Shown: piece by piece, positions 25,072 through 33,716 of the stretch
How the letters are laid out: each line of letters opens with the position of its first letter
Position numbering within the stretch: the stretch's first letter is position 1
Source of the DNA: CAVPJW01 sp963705525
GTDB lineage: Bacteria > Acidobacteriota > Vicinamibacteria > Vicinamibacterales > CAVPJW01
NCBI GenBank assembly: GCA_963705525.1
Contig: CAVPJW010000004.1
Coordinates: forward strand, 620,001-684,000
Direction: 5' to 3'
Length of the DNA: 64,000 nucleotides
Notes under the pieces: generated by a model
Seen by the model: the letters and a program-made list of their open reading frames with translations, nothing else
Told to the model about the DNA's origin: nothing
The model's database searches: none
Program-made: the position numbers and the translations under genes

Positions 25072-25916
25072 GTGCCACCCTCGCTCTCTTCGGAGCTCGA
25101 CGGCGTCGTCACGACCAGCACCTCCTCGAGGGCCGTGAAATCGACGGCCGGCCTGATCTCGATCAGGGCATAGGCCCCGGCTCGTCGCTCGAGGCGCTCC
25201 ACCCGGCCGATCAGAAACCCCTTGGGGTAGATGCCATCGATCCCGGACGTGACGACGGCGTCACCGATCTTGATGTCTGCGGTGTCCGACACGTACTCCA
25301 TTCGCAGACGCTCCTCTCCGCCGCCGAGCGCGACTCCCTGCGCGCGCGATCGCTCGATCAGCGCGCCGACGGCCGCGTTCCGGTCGATCAGCAATTGCAC
25401 CTTCGCCGCCCTCGCGCTCGGAATGACGATGCGCCCGACGATGCCGGCCGGAGCGATCACCGCCATGTCGGGACGAAGTCCGTCCCGCGTGCCTTTGTCG
25501 ATCGTCATCGTCCGGAAGTCGGGCGTGGCCCCGGCCGCGATCACCGACGCGGCGACCATCCTCAGCTGCGATCGGTCACGGAGATCCAGAAGCTTTTCGA
25601 GTTGCGTGCTGCGATCCGCGAGCGCGCGCTGCTGCTGCATGCGCACTTCGAGCTCGTTCAACTGGTGCCTGAGCGCCTCGTTCTCCGCGCGGACATTCCG
25701 AAGCGCCACGTATCCGCTCCACGTGCGACGCACGCCGCCGACCGCCGACGAAACGAAGCGCTGGATTTCTGAAAAGACGCCGAACGTCACCGCCGACAAC
25801 ACCGGCACCTGCGAGCGCGGACCGGCCGGCACCTGGGCGGAGATGACGATGATGTGGAGCACGATCATGGTAACGAAGAGCACTCCGCTTCGTCGCCGGA
25901 TGGTGAGGGGGGGCAT
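25068..25916 (-). CDS. mreC: Rod-shape-determining protein MreC
   Basis: The 282-residue protein has one N-terminal membrane helix (about residues 10-28) and a coiled coil (about 68-110; N-E-A-L-R-H-Q-L-N-E-L-E-V-R-M-Q-Q-Q). A beta-barrel periplasmic domain follows, with V-I-A-A-G and G-V-V-T-S-G-I-D-G-I-Y-P-K-G-F-type blocks (seen as A-V-V-T-S-G-I-D-G-I-Y-P-K-G). It activates PBP2/RodA. The C-terminus ends in a short Ser/Glu tail. The gene overlaps mreD by 4 bases but is separated from mreB by a 171-base repetitive spacer. Confidence 0.94.
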   Translation of the reverse strand: MPPLTIRRRSGVLFVTMIVLHIIVISAQVPAGPRSQVPVLSAVTFGVFSEIQRFVSSAVGGVRRTWSGYVALRNVRAENEALRHQLNELEVRMQQQRALADRSTQLEKLLDLRDRSQLRMVAASVIAAGATPDFRTMTIDKGTRDGLRPDMAVIAPAGIVGRIVIPSARAAKVQLLIDRNAAVGALIERSRAQGVALGGGEERLRMEYVSDTADIKIGDAVVTSGIDGIYPKGFLIGRVERLERRAGAYALIEIRPAVDFTALEEVLVVTTPSSSEESEGGT

Positions 25917-26087
25917 GGGGGACTTCGGAGGTCGGTTACCAGTAGTCAGTTTTCAGTTGCAGTTCTCAGTTCTCAACAAGGGAACATCCGACTCAGCAGG
26001 TCGGCAGCTGAGCAATTGGGGGAGGCTACTGACCGACTGACAACTGATGACTGACTACCGAGAACTGACAACAATCTATGTTCTTCT
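25917..26087. repeat. Word-repetitive spacer between mreB and mreC
   Basis: The spacer is built from CAGTTCTCAG/CAGTTTTCAG words in its 5' part and near-complementary GACTGACAACTGA/GAACTGACAA words in its 3' part. An RNA of it can fold back on itself. It lies inside the elongasome operon and could tune mreB relative to mreC by processing or attenuation (inference). Confidence 0.5.
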
Positions 26088-27113
26088 CTAGTCTATCGAG
26101 ATCTTCCGCAGCAGATCGAAGTCCGACAACATTTTCCCGGCGCCCAGCACGACCGAGGACAAGGGGTCCTCAGCCATGGCGACCGGCAACCCGGTTTCCT
26201 CCCGCAATCGCTTGTCGAGGTTCTTGAGAAGCGAACCCCCGCCCGTCAGCACGATTCCCCGGTCCACAATGTCAGCCGACAGTTCCGGCGGGGTGCGCTC
26301 AAGGGCGACGCGCACGACGTCAACGATGACGTTCACCGTCTCAGCCAGCGCCTCGCGGATCTCTTCGTCGGTGATGGTAATGGTCTTCGGCACGCCCTCG
26401 ATCAAGTGGCGTCCCTTGATCTCCATCGTCATGCGTTCCTCGAGCGGGAACGCCGAGCCGATTTCGATCTTGATGTGCTCGGCCGTGCGTTCACCGATCA
26501 GCAGGTTGTACGTCTTCTTCACGTACTGAATGATGGCTTCGTCCATCTCGTTGCCGGCGACACGGACCGCTTTGCTGTAGACGATGCCGGCCAGTGAAAT
26601 CACGGCGATGTCGGTCGTCCCGCCGCCGATGTCGACGATCATGTTGCCAGACGGTTCGGTGATGGGCATGCCCGCTCCGATGGCGGCGGCCATTGCTTCC
26701 TCGACCAGATAGACCTCGCTCGCCTTGGCCCGGTACGCGCTGTCCTTCACGGCTCGCTTTTCGACCTGCGTGATCTCCGACGGGACCCCGATGATGATGC
26801 GAGGCCGCACCCAGACATTCCGGTTGTGCGCCTTCTTGATGAAGTACGTCAGCATCTTCTCGGTGACCTCGAAGTCCGCGATGACGCCGTCCTTCATCGG
26901 CTTGATCGCCACGATATTACCGGGCGTTCTGCCCAGCATCTCCTTGGCCGCGGTGCCGACCGCTTCTACGCGCCCTGTGATCTTGTTGATGGCCACGATC
27001 GACGGCTCGTTGACGACGATGCCCTTGCCGCGCGCGTAGACGCACGTATTGGCCGTCCCCAGATCGATCGCGAGGTCGCTCGAAAACAGCGAGAAGATTG
27101 ACCGAAGGCTCAA
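26088..27113 (-). CDS. mreB: Actin-like rod-shape protein MreB
   Basis: The 341-residue protein forms the cytoplasmic actin-like filament that guides side-wall synthesis. The phosphate-1 loop D-L-G-T-A-N-T (residues 17-23) and phosphate-2 loop D-I-G-G-G-T-T-D are intact. The adenosine motif I-V-L-T-G-G-G-S-L-L lies near residue 291. An N-terminal amphipathic stretch (S-L-R-S-I-F-S-L-F) suits membrane binding. It begins 25 bases after the GGDEF gene and is followed by the 171-base spacer before mreC. Confidence 0.97.
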   Translation of the reverse strand: MSLRSIFSLFSSDLAIDLGTANTCVYARGKGIVVNEPSIVAINKITGRVEAVGTAAKEMLGRTPGNIVAIKPMKDGVIADFEVTEKMLTYFIKKAHNRNVWVRPRIIIGVPSEITQVEKRAVKDSAYRAKASEVYLVEEAMAAAIGAGMPITEPSGNMIVDIGGGTTDIAVISLAGIVYSKAVRVAGNEMDEAIIQYVKKTYNLLIGERTAEHIKIEIGSAFPLEERMTMEIKGRHLIEGVPKTITITDEEIREALAETVNVIVDVVRVALERTPPELSADIVDRGIVLTGGGSLLKNLDKRLREETGLPVAMAEDPLSSVVLGAGKMLSDFDLLRKISID

Positions 27114-27138
27114 CCAGAACTCCTTTCGACGCGGTGGA

Positions 27139-28308
27139 TCAGGAGGCCGCCACGGGCGGCCTCGCGACCCGCACTCCGTTCTTTCCGTTTTCTTTCACTT
27201 GATACATGGCGCCATCGGCGGCCTTGAGCAGGTCCTCGGCGTTCAATGCCACATCGGGCAGCGTTGCGATGCCCACCGAGGCCGTCAGATGAATCTCGAG
27301 CTTGTCGACCGCCAGAAACGGGTGCGCCGCAATTCGTTCGCGGATGCGCTCGGCGACCGACATGGCACCGTCGGCGCCCGTGTCAGGCAGAACGACGACG
27401 AATTCATCTCCGCCAAACCGTGCGACGAGGTCAGTTTCCCGGGCGCTGCGCTTGACGACGCCCGCCGCTTCGACGAGCGCCCGGCTCCCGCACAGATGGC
27501 CATGGGTGTCGTTGATCCCCTTGAAGCCGTCGAGGTCGAGGAACAGCAGCGAGAGCGGCCGGCCGCTCCGCGAGGCGCGCTTCGTTTCACGGCGCAGCGA
27601 ATCATTGAGGTGTCGGGAATTCCAGAGCTCCGTGAGATCGTCAGTCACTGAAAGAGCCTCCGCGCGTTTGACTCTCATGGCGTTATCGATCGCGATCGCA
27701 GCCGCCTCGAGAAATGGCTGCAGCGACCGGAGGACCGACGCCGCCATTCGTGGTTCGTCGATCGACGGCTGCGGATCGAAGGCGATAATCGCGGCGCCTG
27801 AACGGCTCCGGCTCCTGAGCGGAAAGCCCACCACCGTGCCCGTCGGTCCACCCTCGACTCTGGGGTCTCTGCCGAGGTCGGCCGTCAGGAATTCTTCGCC
27901 GTAGGTCAGGAGCCACTGTCCGACGGTCTCGACGTGCGAACCGAGGGCGACTTTGGCACCCCGATCCGCCAGGACTTCGAGACGGCCTGCATGGTCCGTG
28001 GCCACCAGGGTCCAGACCGGCGCTCCAACCCAGCCGGCCGCGTGGTCGAGCACGGTTTCGGCTGCCCGCGCAGGGTCCACCGTGGCACTGGTCTTTCGAA
28101 TGAAGTCAAGGAGGACCTCACGACGCGCCAGCCGGGCCCCAAGGAGCCGCTGAACCATCCGGAGACGCGAGGCCAGGTCGGCTGCTTCCGGTGCCGACGA
28201 GGTCTGGCGGCCTGAACGCGCTGAGAGAGATCCGACCGGACGAACGCCTGATCGCCTCGGGCGAGACTTAGACCGAGCCGGGTGAACGAGTCGAACGGGT
28301 GCGGGCAT
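27139..28308 (-). CDS. GAF-GGDEF diguanylate cyclase
   Basis: The 389-residue protein has a basic, low-complexity N-terminus (1-45), a GAF-like sensor domain (about 65-210) and a C-terminal GGDEF domain. The active loop F-G-G-D-E-F is intact. R-E-T-D five residues before it forms the inhibitory I-site (RxxD). It should make c-di-GMP from GTP and be product-inhibited. It is the first gene of the mreB operon segment, 25 bases before mreB. That placement ties c-di-GMP synthesis to cell-shape expression. PilZ receivers are encoded at 18048-18749. An extended -10 lies about 55 bases upstream of the start. Confidence 0.9.
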   Translation of the reverse strand: MPAPVRLVHPARSKSRPRRSGVRPVGSLSARSGRQTSSAPEAADLASRLRMVQRLLGARLARREVLLDFIRKTSATVDPARAAETVLDHAAGWVGAPVWTLVATDHAGRLEVLADRGAKVALGSHVETVGQWLLTYGEEFLTADLGRDPRVEGGPTGTVVGFPLRSRSRSGAAIIAFDPQPSIDEPRMAASVLRSLQPFLEAAAIAIDNAMRVKRAEALSVTDDLTELWNSRHLNDSLRRETKRASRSGRPLSLLFLDLDGFKGINDTHGHLCGSRALVEAAGVVKRSARETDLVARFGGDEFVVVLPDTGADGAMSVAERIRERIAAHPFLAVDKLEIHLTASVGIATLPDVALNAEDLLKAADGAMYQVKENGKNGVRVARPPVAAS

Positions 28309-28607
28309 CGACCATCGGAGACCGACGACGGGCTGATCTTCCTAAGTGCTTCTCTGCAACGCAAATATACCACAGCGGGTCATGCCGTCCCGGCGCGCCG
28401 GGCGCGCCTGTTCGGGACTCGTGCCGGCCGGTCTTTGGCCGGCTGACCAACCTTCGCCGCTGCAGGTAACTGCTTGCGGGCGCGCAACTTCTTGGCGTAC
28501 GATCAGAAGTCTCGGGCTCGTTCGCGCCCCGTCGGTCTTCGTCCTCCGGAGAACCGCGCCCCCGGATGCAGGCGGGCGCATCCTAGATATCGGGAGATGC
28601 CCTCAAG
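28309..28607. other. Divergent promoter region between GGDEF and foldase genes
   Basis: This 299-base gap has no gene I can support. It includes the extended -10 at 28364-28372 (minus). I could not pick a convincing plus-strand promoter. Confidence 0.5.
28364..28372 (-). promoter_or_regulatory. Extended -10 promoter for the GGDEF-mreB operon
   Basis: The minus strand reads TGG-TATATT (TGn plus a 5/6 -10 box) 56 bases before the GGDEF ATG. No good -35 is visible, as is common for extended -10 promoters. Confidence 0.45.
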
Positions 28608-30536
28608 ATGACCATGCTCGACCGGATGCGGCGGCACAAGAACTGGCTCAAGTGGAGTCTGGGCCTCGTGTGTCTGACCTTCGTCCTTTTCTACATCCCT
28701 GACTTCCTCCGATCGGGGGCTGCCACCCTCGCCGGGTCGAACGACACCATCGCCCGCGTCGAAGGCCGCGATATCACGGCGGGCGATTTCCGCCGGACGT
28801 ATCAGGCCCAGCTCGCGATCTACCGGGGAGCCTACGGCGGGTCGATGAACGAGCGATTGCTCAAGCAACTGGGCATCGATCAGCAGATCCTCCAGCAAAT
28901 GATCGACGAGCGGGCGGCGCTCGCCGAAGCAGAACGTCTAGGCCTCCAGACGACTGATGGAGAAATTCGCGAGCGCATCTTCCGGATGCCGGGCCTGCAG
29001 GAAGGCGGGCGTTTCATCGGCGAGGATCGGTACCGACAACTCCTCAGGATGCAGCGGCCGCCGATCACACCCGGCGAATTCGAAGACAATCTCCGCCGCA
29101 CTGTCGTCGTCGAGAAGTTGAGGGCGGCGCTGACCGACTGGATGGCCGTGCCCGACCAGGAAATCGAGCAGGAGTACCGTCAGCGGAACGAGAAGATGAA
29201 GCTCGACGTCGTCTCGATCTCGGCCGACAAGTTCCGCGACAAGGTGCAGGTGACGGATCAGGATCTCACGGCGCGCTTCGACGCGCACAAGTCGGACTAC
29301 CGCATCGGCGAGAAGCGGAAGATTCGTTTTCTGCTCCTCGACGCCGATGCCACCCGGGCGCGCGTGAAGGTCACGCCAACCGAGATCGAACGCGCGTACA
29401 ACGACAACATCGAGCAGTACTCGAGCCCCGAGCAGGTCCGCGTCAGCCACATTTTGTTCAAGACACAAGGCAAGAACGAATTGACCGTCCGCGCGACAGC
29501 CGAATCCGTGCTCAAGCAGGCGCGCGGCGGTGCAGATTTTGCCGAACTCGCGCGCAAATATTCGGAAGACGATGCGACGGCGAAGGTTGGCGGCGACATG
29601 GATTACATCGGGAGGGGTCGGACAGTGCCGGAGTTCGAGCAGGCCGCTTTTTCGGCGCAGCCGGGCACCATCACGGACCTTGTGAAGACGCAGTTCGGAC
29701 TGCACATCATCAAGGTCGTGGACAAGAAAGTGGCGACGACTCGACCGCTGAGCGACGTGCGTCAGCAGATCAGCGAGCAGCTGATCGCCGATCGTGCACA
29801 GCAGCAGGTTGCCGAGCTGGCGGCGACGCTCGAACAGGAGATCAAATCACCCAAGGATCTCGACCAGGTCGCCAAGGCCCGAAGCCTCACCGTGCAGGAG
29901 TCGGGCTTCTTCCAGCGCGACGAGCCGATTGCCGGCCTGGGCTTTGCTCCTGAAGCTGCGGCGCGCGTGTTTGAGCTGAAGGAGGGCGAGGTCAGCGGCG
30001 CGGTGCGCGTGTCGAGGGGCCAGGCGTTTCTTGCGCTCGTCGGGAAGCAGGCGCCCTACGTCCCCAAGCTCGAAGAAGTGCGTGATCGCGTCCGCGAAGA
30101 CGTCGTGCGCCAAAAGGCCAAGGACCTGGCCCGGGAGCAGGCGGTGACGGTGTCCGCCGAACTGAAGAAGGCGCCGGACTTTGCGAAGGCGGCGAAGGCC
30201 GCGGGGTTCGAGGTGAAGACCACGGAGCTCGTGGCGCGTCAGTCCGCGATTCCTGACATCGGCGTCAGCGATGCCGTCGATCGCGCGGCGTTCTCGCTCG
30301 CGCAGGGAGCGGTGAGCGATCCCATCACCACCGATAACGCGATCGCGATTGTCAGGGTTGTCGAGCGCAAGGACGTCACGCCGTCGGAGCTTGGCGACGC
30401 GCGCGAGCGCTTCAAGGCGGAGCTGCTGGCCGAGCGACGGAACCGCTTCTTCAGTTCCTACATGGTGAAGGCCAAGCAGCGGATGAAGATCGAGGTCAAT
30501 CAGGAGACGCTGAACCGTGTCCTCAACGCCACGTAG
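28608..30536 (+). CDS. PpiD/SurA-like periplasmic peptidyl-prolyl isomerase
   Basis: The 642-residue foldase is anchored by one N-terminal membrane helix (about residues 15-32). A SurA-type N-terminal chaperone domain (about 45-195) is followed by a parvulin PPIC domain (about 270-370). That domain carries R-V-S-H-I-L-F, A-D-F-A-E-L-A-R-K-Y-S-E-D and F-G-L-H-I-I-K-V. A second, weaker parvulin-like region covers about 395-500, then a helical C-terminus. This layout and length match PpiD, which helps fold proteins leaving the Sec channel. It stands alone and faces sppA across a repeat-rich spacer. Confidence 0.9.
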   Translation: MTMLDRMRRHKNWLKWSLGLVCLTFVLFYIPDFLRSGAATLAGSNDTIARVEGRDITAGDFRRTYQAQLAIYRGAYGGSMNERLLKQLGIDQQILQQMIDERAALAEAERLGLQTTDGEIRERIFRMPGLQEGGRFIGEDRYRQLLRMQRPPITPGEFEDNLRRTVVVEKLRAALTDWMAVPDQEIEQEYRQRNEKMKLDVVSISADKFRDKVQVTDQDLTARFDAHKSDYRIGEKRKIRFLLLDADATRARVKVTPTEIERAYNDNIEQYSSPEQVRVSHILFKTQGKNELTVRATAESVLKQARGGADFAELARKYSEDDATAKVGGDMDYIGRGRTVPEFEQAAFSAQPGTITDLVKTQFGLHIIKVVDKKVATTRPLSDVRQQISEQLIADRAQQQVAELAATLEQEIKSPKDLDQVAKARSLTVQESGFFQRDEPIAGLGFAPEAAARVFELKEGEVSGAVRVSRGQAFLALVGKQAPYVPKLEEVRDRVREDVVRQKAKDLAREQAVTVSAELKKAPDFAKAAKAAGFEVKTTELVARQSAIPDIGVSDAVDRAAFSLAQGAVSDPITTDNAIAIVRVVERKDVTPSELGDARERFKAELLAERRNRFFSSYMVKAKQRMKIEVNQETLNRVLNAT

Positions 30537-30538
30537 AC

Positions 30539-30657
30539 GGTTCCAAGGTTCTGGGGTTCCAGGGTTCTGGGGTTCCAGGGTTCCAGGGTTCGAATAGGGA
30601 ACGGAAACGAAGCACTACGAACTTCTCAGCACTCTAAACCATTAGAACCTTGGAACC
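30539..30657. repeat. GGTTCC tandem words with 14-base perfect inverted arms between convergent genes
   Basis: The arm GGTTCCAAGGTTCT (30539-30552) is perfectly complementary to AGAACCTTGGAACC (30644-30657). The 91-base loop starts with tandem GGTTCCAGGGTTCTGG-like units (to about 30590). It lies 2 bases after the foldase stop and 11 before the sppA stop, so it probably acts as a two-way 3'-end structure. Confidence 0.6.
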
Positions 30658-30667
30658 CTAGAACCGT

Positions 30668-32449
30668 TTAGCGCAGTACCGTGAACGGCATCAGCGCGAG
30701 CGGTTCGCCGCGCGCGAAGAGCCGCATCGGCGCCGTCAGCGCCTGCACCGCCTGCCGCTCGGCCGGTGAGAGAAGCACATCAAGGCCCCGGCTGATCTCC
30801 CGCATCCACGTTTCGTCCGAGCCGCCAAGCTGCTCCGACACCACTTCGTACCAGCTGCGTCGCGGCGGGTAGATGACCAGCTCCACCTCTGAGTCGACGG
30901 GGATCCGGGCCCGCTGCTTGGCAATCGCCACGGCGCGCCCGAGGCCCCCGAGCTCATCGACGAGCCCGATCTGGCGGGCCTGACGGCCGGTCCACACGCG
31001 GCCCTGCGCGACGGCGTGAATCTTCTCCGGGGTGCTATGGCGCGACTGCGCCACTTTGCCGACGAACTGGTCATAGAAGGACTGCAGCTGCTCCTCGAGC
31101 TTGGCCCGCTCCGATTCGTTGAACGGGCGCACGGGCGAGTTCATGTCGGCGTTCCGGCCCGTGGCCACTGACTCGATGTTGGCGCCCAGCTTCTGATAGA
31201 CGCCCCCGGTGACGATCTTCCCGCCGAAGATGCCAATCGACCCCGTCAGCGTGCCCGGATCGGCGACGATGACCTGGGCGGGCATCGCGATGTAATAGCC
31301 GCCGGACGCGGCAAGGTCGGACATCGACGCGACGAGCGGGCGATCGGGACGCGCATCGCGCGTCACCATCAGCTCGCGCCACATCACGTCCGACGCGATG
31401 GTCGATCCGCCGGGACTGTCAATGCGGAGCACGATCGCCTTGACCTTCGGATCGCTGCGGATCCGCCGGAGATACTCGACAAACGTGTCGGACCCCACGA
31501 CCGGTCCGTTGACAGGGTCGTATCCGCTCCTGCCCGACACGATGATGCCGACCGCATACAAGACGGCAATGCGGGGGCCTTTGTTCAGACCGAGGGAGGT
31601 CGGATCGATCTGGTTGTAGTCTCGCGTTTCGACCAGCCGCTTTTCTGCTCCGTTGAACCGGACCTTGTCGTCGAGCTGATCCTCGTAGGCCGTGTCGTCG
31701 ACCAGGCCCGCCCGCACGGCGGCGTCCGCGAGGAACGGCCCTTCGTCGAGCAGCGACCGCACCTCGGCTTCGCTCTTCCGTCGCCCGTCCGCAATCGCGC
31801 GAACCATCTGATCGTACGTGTCGCGATTGAGCGACTCGGTCATTTCACGGTGCGCCGCCGTGAACGTCTTCTCCGTCATCTGATTGGTCGCCGTCTTGTA
31901 GTCGCCGATGTGATGAAGGTCGGGGTATGCCCCAATCTTGTCGAGCGTGCCGCGGAGGAACAGCTCGTAGGTGGCGACTCCGGCGAGATCCAGCGTGCTC
32001 GTCGGCATCAGGAAGATCTTGTCGCAGGCGGTGGCGAGGAAGTATTCGCGGTCTCCGCCGTATTCGAGGTAGGCAACGGCCGGCTTGCCCGATCGCTTGA
32101 AGTCGGCGATCGCGGCGCGAATTTCCTGAATCTTCCCCCAGTACGGCACGCCGATGCGGGACGGTGCGACGATCAATGCGGAGATGCGGGGATCCACGCG
32201 CGCCTTGTTGATGTTCTCGACGAGCGTTCGCAGGCTCGGCGGTCGCACGTTGCCGATGAACGGTCCGACCGGCAGGTCTGGCGGAAGCTCAGCCAGCTGA
32301 CCGCCGATCCTCAGGACCAGCGTCGAGCGCTTCGGCACCGACGGCTCGCGTCCCACGAGGAAGTAGAGCGCAACGAGGCCGAGCGTGGACACGACCGACG
32401 CCGTCCCGATGAATGCGAGGATGAGTCCGAGTCCGCGTCGCAGAGCCAC
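30668..32449 (-). CDS. sppA: Signal peptide peptidase SppA, long (67K) form
   Basis: The 593-residue membrane-bound serine/lysine protease degrades leftover signal peptides. One N-terminal membrane helix (about 8-30) is followed by two tandem S49 domains. The catalytic lysine lies in G-D-Y-K-T-A near residue 184 in the first domain. The serine lies in S-D-L-A-A-S-G-G-Y-Y near 382 in the second, preceded by D-S-P-G-G-S. This split dyad and the length match the E. coli-type enzyme. It is transcribed alone and faces the foldase gene. Confidence 0.95.
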   Translation of the reverse strand: MALRRGLGLILAFIGTASVVSTLGLVALYFLVGREPSVPKRSTLVLRIGGQLAELPPDLPVGPFIGNVRPPSLRTLVENINKARVDPRISALIVAPSRIGVPYWGKIQEIRAAIADFKRSGKPAVAYLEYGGDREYFLATACDKIFLMPTSTLDLAGVATYELFLRGTLDKIGAYPDLHHIGDYKTATNQMTEKTFTAAHREMTESLNRDTYDQMVRAIADGRRKSEAEVRSLLDEGPFLADAAVRAGLVDDTAYEDQLDDKVRFNGAEKRLVETRDYNQIDPTSLGLNKGPRIAVLYAVGIIVSGRSGYDPVNGPVVGSDTFVEYLRRIRSDPKVKAIVLRIDSPGGSTIASDVMWRELMVTRDARPDRPLVASMSDLAASGGYYIAMPAQVIVADPGTLTGSIGIFGGKIVTGGVYQKLGANIESVATGRNADMNSPVRPFNESERAKLEEQLQSFYDQFVGKVAQSRHSTPEKIHAVAQGRVWTGRQARQIGLVDELGGLGRAVAIAKQRARIPVDSEVELVIYPPRRSWYEVVSEQLGGSDETWMREISRGLDVLLSPAERQAVQALTAPMRLFARGEPLALMPFTVLR

Positions 32450-32460
32450 GAGGCCTCCTC

Positions 32461-32525
32461 AGGGTTTAACGGTTCAGGGTTCACAGTTCAAGGTTCAAAG
32501 TTCGATAGCTGATAGCTGACAGCTA
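32461..32525. repeat. GGTTCA/GATAGCTGA word repeats upstream of sppA
   Basis: The spacer upstream of the sppA start contains GGTTCAGGGTTCACAGTTCAAGGTTC words followed by GATAGCTGATAGCTGACAGCTAAC. It belongs to the same style of repetitive spacers as the block at 30539. Confidence 0.45.
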
Positions 32526-32599
32526 ACAAGAAAAGTATAGCGAGATCCTGTCTCTCGGCACTTCCCGGCGCCGGCGATAACGGCGATCGGGCCGGCGGC

Positions 32600-32627
32600 T
32601 TGCCCCAGCGGCCAATGAGGATAGAAT
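32600..32627 (+). promoter_or_regulatory. Sigma-70-type promoter for the isomerase gene
   Basis: TTGCCC and TAGAAT (5/6 of the -10 consensus) are separated by 16 bases. The -10 ends 29 bases before the ATG at 32657, and a GAGGAG ribosome site follows. Confidence 0.5.
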
Positions 32628-32656
32628 CGCGGTGACTGGCGAAGTGAGGAGTCCAC

Positions 32657-33517
32657 ATGGAGCGACGCGGATTTCTGGCGGGCCTGGCGGGAGCCGGCCT
32701 GGGTAGTTATTTTTCCCGCGCGGGCACGGAGCCGGGTGCCGCGCGCAAGGCGCCGGATCGCCACCTCGACCACATCGGGCTCGAGGTGTACACCGTTCGC
32801 GACGAGCTGAAGAAAGACTTCGAGGGGACACTCGCACGAGTCCGCCAGATCGGATATGACGAAATTGAGTTCGGGCCGTTCCCGACGCCGGATGTGTCAG
32901 TCGAGCGCATCAAGGCGGCGTTGTCGAAGACGGGCCTCTCTGCGGTCTCGGGACACGTCAGCCCGCCCAGCCTCGAGCGCGGCTTCGAGGCCATCGTCGA
33001 TCAGGCGCGGACCGTGGGACTACGCCACCTGGTGTGCGCGGTGCTGTGGCCGGAGACGCCCGCCAACATCGGCGACTATCACACGTTCGCGACGATGCTG
33101 AATCGGGCGGGCGCCACGGCGACCGCCGCAGGCATCCGGTTCGGATTCCACAATCACGATCTCGAGCTCGCACCGATCGACGGGGTCGTCCCCTACGACG
33201 TCATCCTCGCGGAAACCGATCCGCTGACCGTATTCATGCAGATGGATCTCTACTGGATGACAAAGGCCGGCGGCGATCCCCTCGCGTACTTCGCCAAGTA
33301 TCCGGGACGATTCAAGTCCGTCCACGTGAAGGACATGGACGGTACTCCCGGCAAGGGCATGGTGGACGTGGGCGACGGCACCATCGACTTCGCGCGCATC
33401 TTTGCGCAGCGTGAACAGGCGGGCATCGAGCACTACTTCGTAGAGCACGACGAGCCGCGATCGCCGTTCGACAGCATCAAGCGCAGCTATGAGTATCTGC
33501 GCAAGCTGACGTTCTAG
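32657..33517 (+). CDS. Exported xylose-isomerase-like TIM-barrel sugar isomerase/epimerase
   Basis: The 286-residue protein begins M-E-R-R-G-F-L-A-G-L-A-G-A-G-L, a short twin-arginine-type signal (R-R-G-F-L), so it may be exported folded. The rest is an AP-endonuclease-2/xylose-isomerase-like barrel. Candidate metal ligands are in E-I-E-F-G, F-H-N-H-D, M-Q-M-D-L-Y-W, S-V-H-V-K-D and Y-F-V-E-H-D-E. Such enzymes isomerise or epimerise sugars or inositols; the substrate is unknown. It has its own promoter and GAGGAG site and is followed by a hairpin before tRNA-Leu. Confidence 0.85.
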   Translation: MERRGFLAGLAGAGLGSYFSRAGTEPGAARKAPDRHLDHIGLEVYTVRDELKKDFEGTLARVRQIGYDEIEFGPFPTPDVSVERIKAALSKTGLSAVSGHVSPPSLERGFEAIVDQARTVGLRHLVCAVLWPETPANIGDYHTFATMLNRAGATATAAGIRFGFHNHDLELAPIDGVVPYDVILAETDPLTVFMQMDLYWMTKAGGDPLAYFAKYPGRFKSVHVKDMDGTPGKGMVDVGDGTIDFARIFAQREQAGIEHYFVEHDEPRSPFDSIKRSYEYLRKLTF

Positions 33518-33537
33518 GAGGTTCCCGGGTTCCAAGA

Positions 33538-33557
33538 TTCGCCAGGGTTCTGGCGAA
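33538..33557 (+). terminator. Hairpin after the isomerase gene
   Basis: TTCGCCAG and CTGGCGAA form a perfect 8-base stem with a GGTT loop, 20 bases after the stop codon. No T-run follows, so a terminator is likely but not certain. It overlaps the -35 region of the tRNA promoter. Confidence 0.5.
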
Positions 33558-33572
33558 CCGTCGCGGGTGTTC

Positions 33573-33578
33573 TATAAT
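33573..33578 (+). promoter_or_regulatory. -10 box of the tRNA-Leu promoter
   Basis: A perfect TATAAT sits 27 bases before the tRNA 5' end, a normal leader length. The -35 (TTCTGG or TCTGGC, within the hairpin) is weak. Confidence 0.6.
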
Positions 33579-33605
33579 CGCTGGGACCGGTTACTCATCC
33601 CCACT

Positions 33606-33692
33606 GCGGAAGTGGCGGAACTGGCAGACGCGCAAGCCTCAGGAGCTTGTGGCCGCAAGGTCGTGGAGGTTCAAATCCTCTCTTCCGCACCA
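33606..33692 (+). tRNA. tRNA-Leu (anticodon CAG), CCA encoded
   Basis: Acceptor stem GCGGAAG pairs with CTTCCGC (33682-33688), then A and an encoded CCA. The anticodon stem CAAGC/GCTTG encloses loop CTCAGGA, giving anticodon CAG (reads CUG). A long class II variable arm (TGGCCGCAAGGTCG) and the TTCAAAT T-loop confirm leucine. Its last 58 bases are repeated at 34715-34772, so the gene is also an integration site. Confidence 0.97.
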
Positions 33693-33716
33693 CCCAGGTC
33701 ATTCAACCGATCACCG

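Noticed and set aside
22420..25173. A 917-residue plus-strand open frame across mrdA and mreD
   Set aside because: It is antisense to well-identified elongasome genes; long antisense frames are expected in GC-rich DNA, and the protein shows no domain and is full of Arg, His and Pro.
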